Shown here one piece after another: positions 35,939 to 45,427 of a stretch of DNA of 64,000 bases. This stretch comes from CAVPCY01 sp963770765 (GTDB lineage: Bacteria; Actinomycetota; Coriobacteriia; Anaerosomatales; PHET01): NCBI GenBank assembly GCA_963770765.1, contig CAVYQS010000012.1, positions 186,001 to 250,000 on the forward strand, read 5' to 3'. Under the pieces are notes generated by a model. That model had not been told where the DNA came from, ran no database searches, and was given only the letters and a program-made list of their open reading frames with translations. The position numbers were made by a program, and so were the translations under genes. Each line of letters starts with the position of its first letter. Position 1 is the stretch's first letter.

Positions 35939-36899
35939 TCAGCCCTTCTCCTTGTACGGCTTCCCGTCAGCCGCCGGAGCGACCGCGCGGCCTACGACAC
36001 CGGCGAGCACCACGACCGTGAGCACGTACGGCAGCATGAGGAAGAACTGCGGCGGTATGTCGATAACGTCGGAGAAGAGCTGCAGCTTGAGCTGCAACGC
36101 GTCCGCGAAACCGAAGAGTAGCGACGCCAGGTAGGCGCCGGCCGGAATCCACCTGCCGAAGATCATCGCCGCCAGCGCGATGAAGCCGCGCCCGTTGGTC
36201 ATGTTCTCCGTGAACGACCCGACCTGTTCAAGCGTCAGATTGGCTCCGGCAAGTCCGGCCATGAAGCCTGAGACCAACACGGCGAACCAACGACCGCGAA
36301 GCACGTTCACGCCCACGGTGTCCGCTGCGCGGGGATGCTCTCCGAGCGAACGGAGCCGCAACCCCCAGCGAGTGCGATAGAGCGCCCACGTGAGGAAGAT
36401 GGCAGCGAACATACCGAACGTAGACGATGGGTGTGTAGCTCAGGAACACCACATCGATCCATCGCCACACGGTAGGCAGCAGGCCGGTGCCGGACATCAT
36501 CGGGAAGTCGAAGACCGGCTGCAGGGTCTGCACCGAGTCGGTGGTCCCAGGGCGACCGAACACCGTCTCCATCAGAAAGCCCGTCACGCCGAGTGCAGTG
36601 ATGTTGATGGCCGTCGCCGAAATCACCTGATCGGCCCTCAGGTTGATCGAAGCCCATGCGTGCAAGGACGCGAATATCACCGATGCGAGCACCGCTGCCA
36701 CGACTCCGAGCCACGTACTGCCGGTGAGCAGTGCCGCCGCTACCCCCGCGAATGCGGCGATGAGCATGAGTCCTTCCATCGCGATGTTGACGACTCCCGA
36801 GCGCTCGCAGATCGCGGCGCCGGTCGCGGCGAGCGCGATGGGAGTCGCAAGCCGGACCGCAGAAGCGAACAGCTCCGGGGTGACTATCTCAGCGAGCAT
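35939..36899 (-). CDS. Nucleoside-type ABC transporter permease (second), frameshifted in this sequence
   Basis: Membrane subunit of the BMP-family importer (YufQ/BmpD-like permease). From ATG at 36899 the first frame runs through SGVVNIAMEGLML to LSYTPIVY; the rest (MFAAIFLTWALYRTRWGLRLR, GFIALAAMIFGRW) is in another frame. The joint lies at about 36418-36422, the span is 3n+1 bases, and omitting one base gives 319 residues. The convergent plus-strand genes end three bases away. It overlaps the first permease by 11 bases. Confidence 0.85.
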
Positions 36900-38046
36900 C
36901 GGCGCCCCCTTTCGTCCGACGGAACCGCGAGACGGACCACGACACGATCGTCTCGGCGCCAACCATGAAGATGATCGTTCCCTGAATGATGAAGATCACC
37001 TTCTGGGAAACCCCTGCCTCGAGCTGCATCGTGCCCGCACCGGCTGACAGGGCACCGAAGAGGATGGCAGCGGCGACGACCCCCAGCGGATTGTTCTTCG
37101 CCAGAAGCGCCACCGCGATCCCGGTGAAGCCGAACCCCGAGGAGAATTGGTCGAAGAGCCGGTAGTGAACCCCCAAGACCTCGCTTGCGCCCGCCAACCC
37201 CGCGAGTGCCCCCGAGAGACACAGGGACTTGATGATGGTCGAGGAGACCGAGACACCACCTGTCTCGGAGGCGGATGGGTTGAAGCCCACGGCGCGGGCC
37301 TCGAAGCCGAGCACCGTGTACTTCAGGATCCACCACACGATGACCGCGGCGATCACTCCCAGAATGAACCCGAAGTGTGCTCGATTGGGCGCGATGAATG
37401 TGAACACCTCGGAGATCCTCGGCAACTGGCTGGACACCGGGAGCTCCGGAGTCTGAGGAATCTGCCCCTCGGCCTTGAACGGACCGGTGATGATCCAAGA
37501 CACGAGATAGCGCCCGATGTACGTGAACATCATGGTGGTGATGACTTCATGAGCGCCGATCTTGGCCTTCATCAAGGCGGGTATGAACGCCCATGCCGCT
37601 CCGGCGAGCATCGCGGACAGCACGATGATCGGTATCGACACGATCCACGACAGCCCTCCCACCATGACGCCCACCCACGCTGCGGCCATTCCGCCCAGGA
37701 AGAGCTGACCTTCCGCGCCGATGTTGAACAGACCCGAGCGGAAGCCGTAGGCGACCGCAAGACCGGTGAACACCAGCGGCGTCGCGCGAATCAGAGTCTC
37801 GCCGATCTGACGGGGGCCTCCGAAGGCTCCCATGAACATCGCACTGAATGCGGCAACCGGGTCTTCGCCCGCCGCGAGAATGACAAGGGAGCCTATCAGA
37901 ACCGCGATGGCCACCGAGATGAACGGTGTGGCGATCCGCACGCCGCGCTGAAACCGCTCTTGCTCGAGTGCGAACCGTCGCTCCGCCTCGAAGGAATCGA
38001 TTTCGGGGGGTGCTCCGCCGGCTGGCTGCGGAGAGAGGTCACTCAT
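36889..38046 (-). CDS. Nucleoside-type ABC transporter permease (first)
   Basis: A 385-residue permease of the BPD_transp_2 type with about eight to ten helices, a charged cytoplasmic N-terminus of 35 residues, and motifs YGFRSGLFNIGAEGQLFLGG and GFGFTGIAVALL found in YufP/BmpC-like permeases. It overlaps the ATPase end by eight bases. Together with the ATPase, second permease and lipoprotein it forms a complete purine nucleoside-type importer. Confidence 0.9.
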   Translation of the reverse strand: MSDLSPQPAGGAPPEIDSFEAERRFALEQERFQRGVRIATPFISVAIAVLIGSLVILAAGEDPVAAFSAMFMGAFGGPRQIGETLIRATPLVFTGLAVAYGFRSGLFNIGAEGQLFLGGMAAAWVGVMVGGLSWIVSIPIIVLSAMLAGAAWAFIPALMKAKIGAHEVITTMMFTYIGRYLVSWIITGPFKAEGQIPQTPELPVSSQLPRISEVFTFIAPNRAHFGFILGVIAAVIVWWILKYTVLGFEARAVGFNPSASETGGVSVSSTIIKSLCLSGALAGLAGASEVLGVHYRLFDQFSSGFGFTGIAVALLAKNNPLGVVAAAILFGALSAGAGTMQLEAGVSQKVIFIIQGTIIFMVGAETIVSWSVSRFRRTKGGADAR

Positions 38047-39652
38047 CGGTCGTCACCACGCTCGGGTGGTGCGCCGGCGAATCAGCACGGCGCTTCTTTC
38101 CCCCGGTCATCTGGAAGCCGAGCTCTTCCTCGGTCACCGTGCCTCCCTTGAACTCGGCGACGATGCGGCCCTCGTACATCACCAGGATGCGATCGGAAAG
38201 CGACATGACCTCCTCGAGCTCCATGCTCACGAGCAGGACGCCCTTGCCGGACTGCCGCTCTGCGAGGATTCGGCGATGCACGAACTCGATGGCGCCGACA
38301 TCCAGCCCCCTGGTGGGCTGCGCAGCGATAAGCAAGTCGGGGTTGCGGCCGAGCTCTCGTGCGAGAACGAGCTTCTGCTGGTTGCCGCCCGAGAGATTCG
38401 CCGCCGCCACGTGTTGGCTCGGAGTCCGTACGTCGTACTCGGCGATGCGGGAGCGGGCCTCGGCCTCGAGCGCCTTGCGATCGAGGATACCGTGCTTGGA
38501 GATGGGGGGGCGCCGTTGATCACCGAGAGCGACGTTCTCGACGAGATCGAACTCCAGAACGAGGCCGCGGCGATGACGGTCCTCAGGAACATGCGACACG
38601 CCGGCGGCGATCGTCGCTGCGGCGCTGTCATGAGTGATGTCCTTGCCTCGCAGCGAGATGGTACCCGACGTGGGCTTGCGAAGACCCATGATCGCTTCCA
38701 CCAACTCCGTCTGGCCGTTCCCGCTGACACCCGCGACACCCACGACCTCTCCCTCGCGAACGACGAAGGAGACACCCTTGAGGACCTCAAGCTTGCGGTC
38801 ATCGACGGCCTGCAGGTCGCTCACCTCGAGAACCGGTGCGCCGGGCGTCGACGGGGCCTTCTCTACGCGCAAGACGACGTCGCGACCGACCATCATCCGC
38901 GCGAGGCTCTGCTCGTTGCATGCGCTCGGGGTCGTCTCCCCCACCAGCTCCCCGTTCCGCATGACGGCGATGCGGTCGGAGAATGCCATGACCTCGTCGA
39001 GCTTGTGGGTGATGATCACCACCGCGAGGCCCTGGGCCACCAGCTCTCGTACGATCCCGAACAACTCGGTGACCTCTTGCGGGGTCAGAACCGCGGTGGG
39101 CTCGTCAAGGATGAGGATGCGCGCGTCCCGGTACAGGGCTTTGAGGATCTCCACCCGCTGCTGACGGCCCACCGAAAGGTCGTGCACTTTCGCGTCGGGG
39201 TCGACTTCAAGGCCGTACCGCTCGGAAAGCTCGAGCACCTTCGCCCGGGCTGCTGCGCGGTCGATGATTCCGAATGCACCCGTGGGCTCCATGCCCAGCA
39301 CGATGTTCTCGGTCACCGTAAGGGGTTCTACCAACATGAAGTGCTGGTGGACCATACCGATCCGCAGCGCGATGGCGTCGCGCGGTGCCCGGATTCGGAC
39401 CACCTCGCCCTCTACGACTATCTCGCCTTCATCCGCATCGAGAAGGCCGTAGACGACGTTCATGAGGGTGGACTTGCCTGCCCCGTTCTCGCCGAGAAGC
39501 GCAAGGACTTCTCCGGTCGAAACCGAGATCGAGACATCTTTGTTGGCCATGACGCCGGGGAAACGCTTGGTTATGTGACGCAGTTCGAGGATCGGAGTGC
39601 GATCCGCACCTGACGACGGCAGGTCGCAGGCGGGGGCCGGCTCGGAAACCAT
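38039..39652 (-). CDS. Nucleoside-type ABC transporter ATP-binding protein (two ABC domains)
   Basis: A 537-residue tandem ATPase. The first domain has Walker A GENGAGKS, signature LSVGRQQRVEI and Walker B ILILDEPTAVL; the second has a degenerate P-loop GVSGNGQTE but an intact signature LSGGNQQK, the asymmetry usual for RbsA/YufO-type proteins. It sits between the lipoprotein and permease genes. Confidence 0.92.
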   Translation of the reverse strand: MVSEPAPACDLPSSGADRTPILELRHITKRFPGVMANKDVSISVSTGEVLALLGENGAGKSTLMNVVYGLLDADEGEIVVEGEVVRIRAPRDAIALRIGMVHQHFMLVEPLTVTENIVLGMEPTGAFGIIDRAAARAKVLELSERYGLEVDPDAKVHDLSVGRQQRVEILKALYRDARILILDEPTAVLTPQEVTELFGIVRELVAQGLAVVIITHKLDEVMAFSDRIAVMRNGELVGETTPSACNEQSLARMMVGRDVVLRVEKAPSTPGAPVLEVSDLQAVDDRKLEVLKGVSFVVREGEVVGVAGVSGNGQTELVEAIMGLRKPTSGTISLRGKDITHDSAAATIAAGVSHVPEDRHRRGLVLEFDLVENVALGDQRRPPISKHGILDRKALEAEARSRIAEYDVRTPSQHVAAANLSGGNQQKLVLARELGRNPDLLIAAQPTRGLDVGAIEFVHRRILAERQSGKGVLLVSMELEEVMSLSDRILVMYEGRIVAEFKGGTVTEEELGFQMTGGKKRRADSPAHHPSVVTTDE

Positions 39653-39678
39653 CGGCGCTCCTGTCTACCGAGGCGCTG

Positions 39679-39718
39679 CTCACGGAGTCCGGCGAACGAG
39701 TCCACCGGACTCCGTGAG
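39679..39718 (-). terminator. Hairpin between the BMP lipoprotein and ATPase genes
   Basis: Arms CTCACGGAGTCCGG (39679-39692) and CCGGACTCCGTGAG (39705-39718) match perfectly over 14 bp with a 12-base loop, 19 bases after the lipoprotein stop. In importer operons such a structure usually reduces or protects transcripts so that the binding protein is made in excess. No U tract is present. Confidence 0.55.
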
Positions 39719-39737
39719 TGCAACGACTGACAGCTAC

Positions 39738-40806
39738 CTACTTGCTCTCAGGTACCGTGATCGTCCCTGCGACGATATCGGCGTTCGCCTTGTCGACGGC
39801 CGCCTTCACCTCGGCAGGCACCTTGGCTTCCCAGTCGTGGAACGGAGCGAGGCCCACGCCTTCTTCGGCGAGACCGAAGACCTTGTTCTCTCCGCCCTGG
39901 ACGGTGCCCTCGACAGCCTGCTGAACCGTAAGGAACACGGCGTTGTCGACACGCTTGACCGCTGAGGTGAGAATCGTGTCACCGATGCCGTCGATCGTCT
40001 CATACTGATCGGCGTCGACACCGATGAACAGCGCCTTGTTGTCCTTGCACGCGGTGGCCGTGCCGTTGCCGGTCGCACCCGCAGCGGCGAAGATGATGTC
40101 GGCGCCCTGCTCGATGAGGTTCTTGCCGGACTCGATGCCCTTCTGCTGGTCGGTGAAGCTCCCGGTGTAGACGCTCTTGACCTCGATCTCAGGATCGACC
40201 GACTTCGCGCCGGCGACGAATCCCGCCTCGAAGCGCTGCACGGCAGGAATCTCCATGCCGCCCACGAAGCCGAGCACCTTCTGGTCGTTGATCCTCGGGT
40301 CAAGGTCGGTCAGCGTCGTCATCTGGGCAGCCATGACACCTGCCAGGTACGCTGCTTCCTGCTCCTTGAAGTTCAGCCCGATGACGTTCTCGCCCGCCGG
40401 ATCGAAGAAGATGTCGATTCCACCGAAGGTGACGTCGGCGAACTGAGGGGCGACCTTGGTGACCGTGTCGGTCATCAGGAAGCCTACAGCGAAGATCGGG
40501 TTGAACCCTGCCGATCGCGAGCTGGTTGATGTTGCTCTCGTAGTCGGTCGGCTCTTTGGACTCGAGGACCTGGATCTCGACGCCCAGCTCACTCTCTGCA
40601 CGCTGGAGTCCGGCGTAGGAGAGATCGTTGAACGACTTGTCACCCAGACCACCGACGTCCGTGACCATCGCGGCCTTGACCTCGGTCTTGGGCTCTTCGG
40701 TCGGTGCAGGCGCTTCGGGCTCAGCGCTTGAGCATCCTGCGACCAGTGATGCGGCAAGCGCGGCCGCCAACAGTACCGCAACGAGCTTTCCCCACTTCGA
40801 TCTCAC
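39738..40806 (-). CDS. BMP-family substrate-binding lipoprotein, frameshifted in this sequence
   Basis: Nucleoside-binding protein of the PnrA/BMP family. GTG at 40806 (GAGGAGGGG upstream) starts a signal peptide with lipobox SLVAGC and the family start VTDVGGLGDKSFND. After INQLA the frame changes to SAGFNPIFAVGF and continues through GGIDIFFDP, GFVGGMEIPAV and AAGATGNGTA to the stop. Dropping the base at 40515 restores 355 residues. Expression is probably driven from the 104-base gap before xerD. Confidence 0.9.
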
Positions 40807-40866
40807 GTAAGACCCCTCCTCTATTCACGGAACGGACACCTATATGCATTCTAGTCCAACGGACGC

Positions 40867-40902
40867 CGCAGGTGCCGCTCCACCGCCAGGCCTCCACCTG
40901 CG
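40867..40902 (-). terminator. Possible weak terminator after xerD
   Basis: CGCAGGTG and CACCTGCG arms (40867-40874 and 40895-40902) pair over eight bases around a 20-base G-rich loop, shortly after the xerD stop and before the lipoprotein gene. A -10-like TAGAAT for the lipoprotein gene lies just beyond (40848-40853). Confidence 0.3.
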
Positions 40903-40910
40903 CCGGTCTG

Positions 40911-41816
40911 CTACCGAGTACGCGCGCGCGGGTGTGTTGTTAGGTATTCTTCCCGAATATGCCTCTTGTCTACGTGCGTGTAGACCTGAGTCGTGGAAAT
41001 ATCTGAGTGACCCAGCATCTCTTGCAGTGCTCTCAGATCCGCTCCGCCCTCGAGAAGGTGCGTCGCGAAGGAGTGGCGAAGCGTGTGCGGATGCAGCCCC
41101 GCGAGGCCGGCTCTTGCTCCGTAGCTGCGCACCATCCCGTAGATGGCCTGCCGCGTGAGGCGCCCTCCCCTTTGGTTGAGGAAGACCGCGGGATCGCTCG
41201 AGCCCAGCGACCGACGACTGCGCAGAAGGGGCCTTCCCTGGGTCAGATAGGCATCGAGGGCGTGGAGCGCCATGCCGGCGACCGGCACCATCCGCTCCTT
41301 GCTGCCCTTCCCGAACACGCGCACGGAGCCACTGTCGAGATCGATGTCGGTGGTGTCGAGCCCTACGAGCTCGCTGACGCGAAGCCCGCATCCGTAGAGG
41401 GTCTCCAGCGCGGCCCGATCACGGAGTCCGACCGCGCCGTCGGGGAAGGGCTGAGACAGAAGGCGCGATACGTCCTCGATCGAGACGACTTCAGGAAGAC
41501 GTTCGGGCACCTTCGGGAGCGGCAAGCGAGCCGTAGGATGATTCTCGGTGACGCCTTCCCTGACCATGAAGCGGTGGAAGCCCTTCACCGATGAGAGCTT
41601 CCGTTCGATGGTGGAGGGCGCAAGACCCCGCTCTCTGAGCGACGCGACGAACGCCGTTGCGTCCTCGCGGGTGACGTCGTCAGGCCCGGAAACGTGCCTG
41701 TGTTCGAGGAACTCCACGTAGTCACCCAGATCCCGACCGTACGCTTCCAAGGTGTGCGGGGAGGCACCCCGCTCCACCGATAGGTGGCCTAGATAGTCGT
41801 CCACGTAGCGTCTCAT
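40911..41816 (-). CDS. xerD: Site-specific tyrosine recombinase XerD/XerC
   Basis: Chromosome dimer resolution recombinase. The 301-residue protein has the N-terminal core-binding SAM-like domain (about 5-90) and a catalytic domain with Arg146 (CGLRVSEL), Lys170, His244 and Arg247 (HTLRHSFATHLL), His270 and Tyr279 (VYTHVD). Its position near pyrG and ald matches xerD in other actinobacteria; XerC and XerD cannot be separated by motif alone. No second recombinase is in the window. Confidence 0.93.
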   Translation of the reverse strand: MRRYVDDYLGHLSVERGASPHTLEAYGRDLGDYVEFLEHRHVSGPDDVTREDATAFVASLRERGLAPSTIERKLSSVKGFHRFMVREGVTENHPTARLPLPKVPERLPEVVSIEDVSRLLSQPFPDGAVGLRDRAALETLYGCGLRVSELVGLDTTDIDLDSGSVRVFGKGSKERMVPVAGMALHALDAYLTQGRPLLRSRRSLGSSDPAVFLNQRGGRLTRQAIYGMVRSYGARAGLAGLHPHTLRHSFATHLLEGGADLRALQEMLGHSDISTTQVYTHVDKRHIREEYLTTHPRARTR

Positions 41817-41866
41817 ACGCCGATGATAGCCGAGCGCCCGCGCCGGTGGGTTCGGGGATGACACAC

Positions 41867-41900
41867 GTCGGCCGCCGCACCCGGTGGTGCGGCGGCCGAC
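41867..41900 (-). terminator. Strong hairpin after ald
   Basis: Arms GTCGGCCGCCGCACC (41867-41881) and GGTGCGGCGGCCGAC (41886-41900) form a perfect 15-bp GC-rich stem with a four-base loop, 23 bases beyond the ald stop and before xerD. No T run follows, which is common in high-GC genomes. Confidence 0.65.
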
Positions 41901-41923
41901 CGAGATCGACGCTGCGAAGATCC

Positions 41924-43039
41924 CTATCCGATGAGTCCCTCAAGAGCGACGTAGTCGAGCCCGTGAGCGTCGGCGACCGGCTTGTAGGTCACCTTGCCGT
42001 CGAGCACGTTCACGCCCTTCGCGAGCGCAGCATCGTCGAGCACGGCCTGCTTCCAGCCCTTGTCGGCGATGGCCAAGCCGTAGCGGAGCGTCGCGTTGGT
42101 GAGTGCCATGGTCGAGGTGTTGGGCACCGCACCCGGCATGTTGGCGACACCGTAATGCAGTACGCCATCGACGAAGTACGTGGGATCGGCGTGTGTCGTC
42201 GCCTTGGTGGTCTCGATGCACCCGCCCTGGTCGACGGACACATCCACGACGACCGCGCCCTTCTTCATGGTGGGCAGCATCGCCTTGGTGACGAGCCACG
42301 GCGTCTTCGCGCCCGGGAGCAGGACGGCGCCGATCACCAGGTCCGCCTCCGTGACGATCTTCTCGATGTTGTGCTTGGACGAATACAGGGTGCGGACGCT
42401 GTTGCCCCAGATCTCGTCGAGATAGCGCAGGCGGTCGAGGTTGATGTCCATGATGGTGACATCGGCGCCCATGCCCTTGGCGACGTAGGCCGCGCTCGTA
42501 CCGACCACGCCTGCGCCGAGTACGACGACCTTCGCCGGCAGCACGCCCGGGACGCCGCCCATGAGAACGCCGCGTCCGCCGAACGGCTTCTGCAGATACG
42601 TCGCGCCGACCTGGGCAGCCATGCGACCGGCGACCTCGGACATCGGCGCGAGCAGCGGGAGCGAGCGGTTGGGCAGCTCGACCGTCTCGTAGGCGATGCA
42701 GACGGCGCCCGATCCGATCAGGCCCATCGTCTGCTCGTAGTCGGGGGCAAGGTGCAGATAGGTGTAGAGGATCTGGCCCGGGCGCAGGCGTGCGATCTCC
42801 ACGGGCTGCGGCTCCTTGACCTTCACGATCATGTCCGCGCCGGCGAAGACCTCTTCAGCGGTCGCGACCAGTGTCGCCCCGGCTGCCTGGTACTCAGCGT
42901 CAGGGAACGAGGACCCTTCTCCGGCGGCGTTCTCCACGAGCACGCTGTGTCCGTGCGCGACGAACTCGGCCACACCACCCGGCGTCAGGCCCACACGGAA
43001 CTCGTTGTTCTTGATCTCTCTCGGGACTCCAACGATCAC
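41924..43039 (-). CDS. ald: Alanine dehydrogenase
   Basis: NAD-dependent interconversion of L-alanine with pyruvate and ammonium. The 371-residue protein has VGVPREIKNNEFRV at its start, VKVKEPQ, the NAD motif VLGAGVVG and DVSVDQGGC. GTG at 43039 gives the family's usual length and has AAGGGGG upstream; further in-frame extension is not conserved. A promoter precedes it and a strong hairpin follows, so it is probably monocistronic. Confidence 0.95.
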   Translation of the reverse strand: MIVGVPREIKNNEFRVGLTPGGVAEFVAHGHSVLVENAAGEGSSFPDAEYQAAGATLVATAEEVFAGADMIVKVKEPQPVEIARLRPGQILYTYLHLAPDYEQTMGLIGSGAVCIAYETVELPNRSLPLLAPMSEVAGRMAAQVGATYLQKPFGGRGVLMGGVPGVLPAKVVVLGAGVVGTSAAYVAKGMGADVTIMDINLDRLRYLDEIWGNSVRTLYSSKHNIEKIVTEADLVIGAVLLPGAKTPWLVTKAMLPTMKKGAVVVDVSVDQGGCIETTKATTHADPTYFVDGVLHYGVANMPGAVPNTSTMALTNATLRYGLAIADKGWKQAVLDDAALAKGVNVLDGKVTYKPVADAHGLDYVALEGLIG

Positions 43040-43134
43040 TGGAGCGAACCCCCTTCTGCAGATCGGGCGCGGGAATTCGTCCGCGCGGCAGGCCCCGCTG
43101 GGAGCCCATTCGACAATGACGGCTGAACTCACAC

Positions 43135-43162
43135 AGTGTACCGCTGGACGCGCACAACGCAA
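43135..43162 (-). promoter_or_regulatory. Probable ald promoter
   Basis: On the minus strand TTGCGT (43157-43162) and TACACT (43135-43140) with a 16-base spacer, about 95 bases before the ald GTG. The gap of 170 bases before ald has no other candidate. Confidence 0.45.
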
Positions 43163-43210
43163 CGCTCGGAATGCATTGCCGAGTCGCAGTATTGCATACC
43201 GATTCGGGCT

Positions 43211-44296
43211 CTAGAGCACGGAACCCGCTGCCCGGAATGCAATCTCGCCCGCAGCGTACGCCGCGAGGAAGAAGGCAGGGTCGTCCTCGGGGGCACGACC
43301 CATGGATGTGACCTTCACACCGCGCAAAGACGGATCGCGGACACCGTGCTCGCCGACAGGCGCGGGAACGTGCAGCCGCCAGACGCCCGATGTTTCCAGT
43401 TGTCCCGCTATGGCATCGGAAAACTCGGGCTCCAGGTAAGGCACTGCCACCATGGCAGGTGCCAACGCCACGCTCGTGAGCGCCGTCACCGTGTGATGGC
43501 TCACCCCTCGATGCCGTTGTCGGGCATCCGCGAACGAGACGCGGAGGCAGACGACCGGGACTCCCCCCAGCGCCGAGACCGCGTTCATCGACTCACCCTG
43601 GGCGACACCGCCGTGACCGAACGGGGTGGCGGTCCCTGCGACCCCGGGACCGATCGCCACGATGGCCACGTCCGCGTGACACACATGCACGGCTGCCAGC
43701 AGACCCGAGTGCAGGTTGACGGCTTCGTACTGTCCCCCGAAGGCCTGGCCGCACGATATCGTCGCATCCAGAAGCCCGACCTCGACGCACGACCTCACGA
43801 CATCAGAAAGAGGCAGCGCGAGAGCAGCTTGGTCGGTCATGCAGTACACGACCCGCTTCTCAGGATCGAGCTGCTTGATCGCAGCCGCGACGAGCGGTAC
43901 CTGACTGTGCAGTCCGCAACACACCACCGGTGTGCCCTCGAGTGCCGTGGCGTCGCTCATCGCTTCGTGATGCGGTGATTCCGGCGACTCCACGGAGACG
44001 ACGTCGAGCTGCGACGGCGTGTACCGGAGCTTCATGATGTGCCCGCCGGAGGGTGTGTCGAGCTGCGTGCCGCTCCCCTCTCCGAGACGGGAGACCACGA
44101 AGTGACGGCCGCCGGTTCCCAACCCCAAGCGCACCGCGGTGGTATTGAGCAACGTCCGGTCACCGAGCGCGCACGGTCCGCTCAGCGAGGGATAGCACAC
44201 GGCCTCGCCGGTGGACCCGTCGTCGAGGTCCACGGACAGCAGCTGCACGCCATTGTGCTCGGTCATGCCGGTGACTGTCGCCCACACCAGTCTCAT
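43211..44296 (-). CDS. DUF3866 family protein
   Basis: A 361-residue protein of the actinobacterial DUF3866 family, seen here as an N-terminal beta-rich segment (1-100) and a larger alpha/beta part with PVVCCGLHSQVP, GQAFGGQYEAVNLHSG and GVSHHTVTAL motifs. It has no signal peptide or membrane helix. Function unknown; the family is found near xerD, pyrG and NUDIX genes. It overlaps the M20 peptidase stop by four bases. Confidence 0.88.
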   Translation of the reverse strand: MRLVWATVTGMTEHNGVQLLSVDLDDGSTGEAVCYPSLSGPCALGDRTLLNTTAVRLGLGTGGRHFVVSRLGEGSGTQLDTPSGGHIMKLRYTPSQLDVVSVESPESPHHEAMSDATALEGTPVVCCGLHSQVPLVAAAIKQLDPEKRVVYCMTDQAALALPLSDVVRSCVEVGLLDATISCGQAFGGQYEAVNLHSGLLAAVHVCHADVAIVAIGPGVAGTATPFGHGGVAQGESMNAVSALGGVPVVCLRVSFADARQRHRGVSHHTVTALTSVALAPAMVAVPYLEPEFSDAIAGQLETSGVWRLHVPAPVGEHGVRDPSLRGVKVTSMGRAPEDDPAFFLAAYAAGEIAFRAAGSVL

Positions 44297-45426
44297 GGGC
44301 GTGAACGCGCCAGACGGTGGGCGACTGCGACGGTCAGGGCCGCAAGCGCCTCGAGGTCGGCGACCTCAAGCTGCTCGGAGGTGCTGTGAACGCCCTCCAT
44401 GCCACAGGCCAGGGCGACAGTCGGTATCCCGAGAGCCGCGATGATGTTGGCGTCGCTGCCGCCCCCTGTCGTGTACGTCTCAGCCTTCAGTCCGATGTCA
44501 CCGCATGCGGCCCGGACGAGATCGACCTGCGGGGATTCTTCGCTCATCGTGAAACCTCGATACTCGAGATTCCATATCAGGTCGACTTCGCCACCCGCGT
44601 CATGCGCCGCGCGTCTGATGGCCTCGTCCATGGCCGCGCGAACCTGATCGACCCGCTGGGAATCGAGAGAGCGGCATTCGCCGGTGAGGGTCGCCTTCGC
44701 TGCAACGACGTTGGTAGCCGTGCCACCAGCGATCGTCCCGATGTTCGCGGTCGTCTCGGCATCGAGCCTGCCGAGCTCCATCGCCGCGATCGCGTTCGCG
44801 GCGGCCGTGATGGCCGAGACGCCCTGCTCGGGAGCGACACCGGCGTGCGATGCGCGCCCCGTGAACTCGGCGACGAAGGTGTAATGCGTGGGAGCACCGA
44901 CGACGATTCCGCCCGGCTTGCCGGCCGCATCGAGCACCAGGCACAGGTCGCCGCGGATCTCCTCGGGCGCAAGCGCCTTGGCACCGAGCAGTCCGACCTC
45001 TTCTTGGACGGTGAAGATGCAGCGGATGGTCGGTCTCGGTTCATCGCTCTCCGCGAGGCGTCGCACCGCCTCGAGGATCGCCGCAAGACCCGCCTTGTCG
45101 TCTGAGCCGAGGACCGTATCACCGGCCGAGACGATGATCCCGTCGACGATCACAGGCTCCACGCCCGCGCATGGCTCGACACAGTCGAGATGCGCGGAGA
45201 GCACGAGGGTGGACTCGACATCACCGGGCAGCTCGGCGATCAGGTTTCCGGTGTCGGAGCCCGTGTCGCGCATGCTGTCGTCGTAGCCGACCGAGAAGCC
45301 CAGACCTCTCAGTGCGGACTCACAGTAGATCGCACACTTCGCTTCCGAACGTGAGGGGCTGTCGATCCTGACAAGATCGAGAAACGTGGCCAGCAGCCGC
45401 TCGTCGTTGGCGCCGGCGCCGGACAC
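44293..45426 (-). CDS. M20 family metallopeptidase (PepT-like)
   Basis: Zinc-dependent exopeptidase of 377 residues. Metal-site motifs are visible: SAHLDCV, GSDDKAG, QEEVGLLG, VLDAAG and, near the end, GMEGVHSTSE. An internal lid domain covers roughly 185-290. It overlaps DUF3866 and abuts pyrG by two bases. Tripeptidase-like specificity is likely but cannot be fixed from sequence. Confidence 0.9.
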   Translation of the reverse strand: MSGAGANDERLLATFLDLVRIDSPSRSEAKCAIYCESALRGLGFSVGYDDSMRDTGSDTGNLIAELPGDVESTLVLSAHLDCVEPCAGVEPVIVDGIIVSAGDTVLGSDDKAGLAAILEAVRRLAESDEPRPTIRCIFTVQEEVGLLGAKALAPEEIRGDLCLVLDAAGKPGGIVVGAPTHYTFVAEFTGRASHAGVAPEQGVSAITAAANAIAAMELGRLDAETTANIGTIAGGTATNVVAAKATLTGECRSLDSQRVDQVRAAMDEAIRRAAHDAGGEVDLIWNLEYRGFTMSEESPQVDLVRAACGDIGLKAETYTTGGGSDANIIAALGIPTVALACGMEGVHSTSEQLEVADLEALAALTVAVAHRLARSRP

Positions 45427-45427
45427 G

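Noticed and set aside
43180..43245. Repeated ATTGC/GGAATGCA words near the ald upstream region as an operator
   Set aside because: Spacing is irregular and one copy lies inside the DUF3866 coding sequence.
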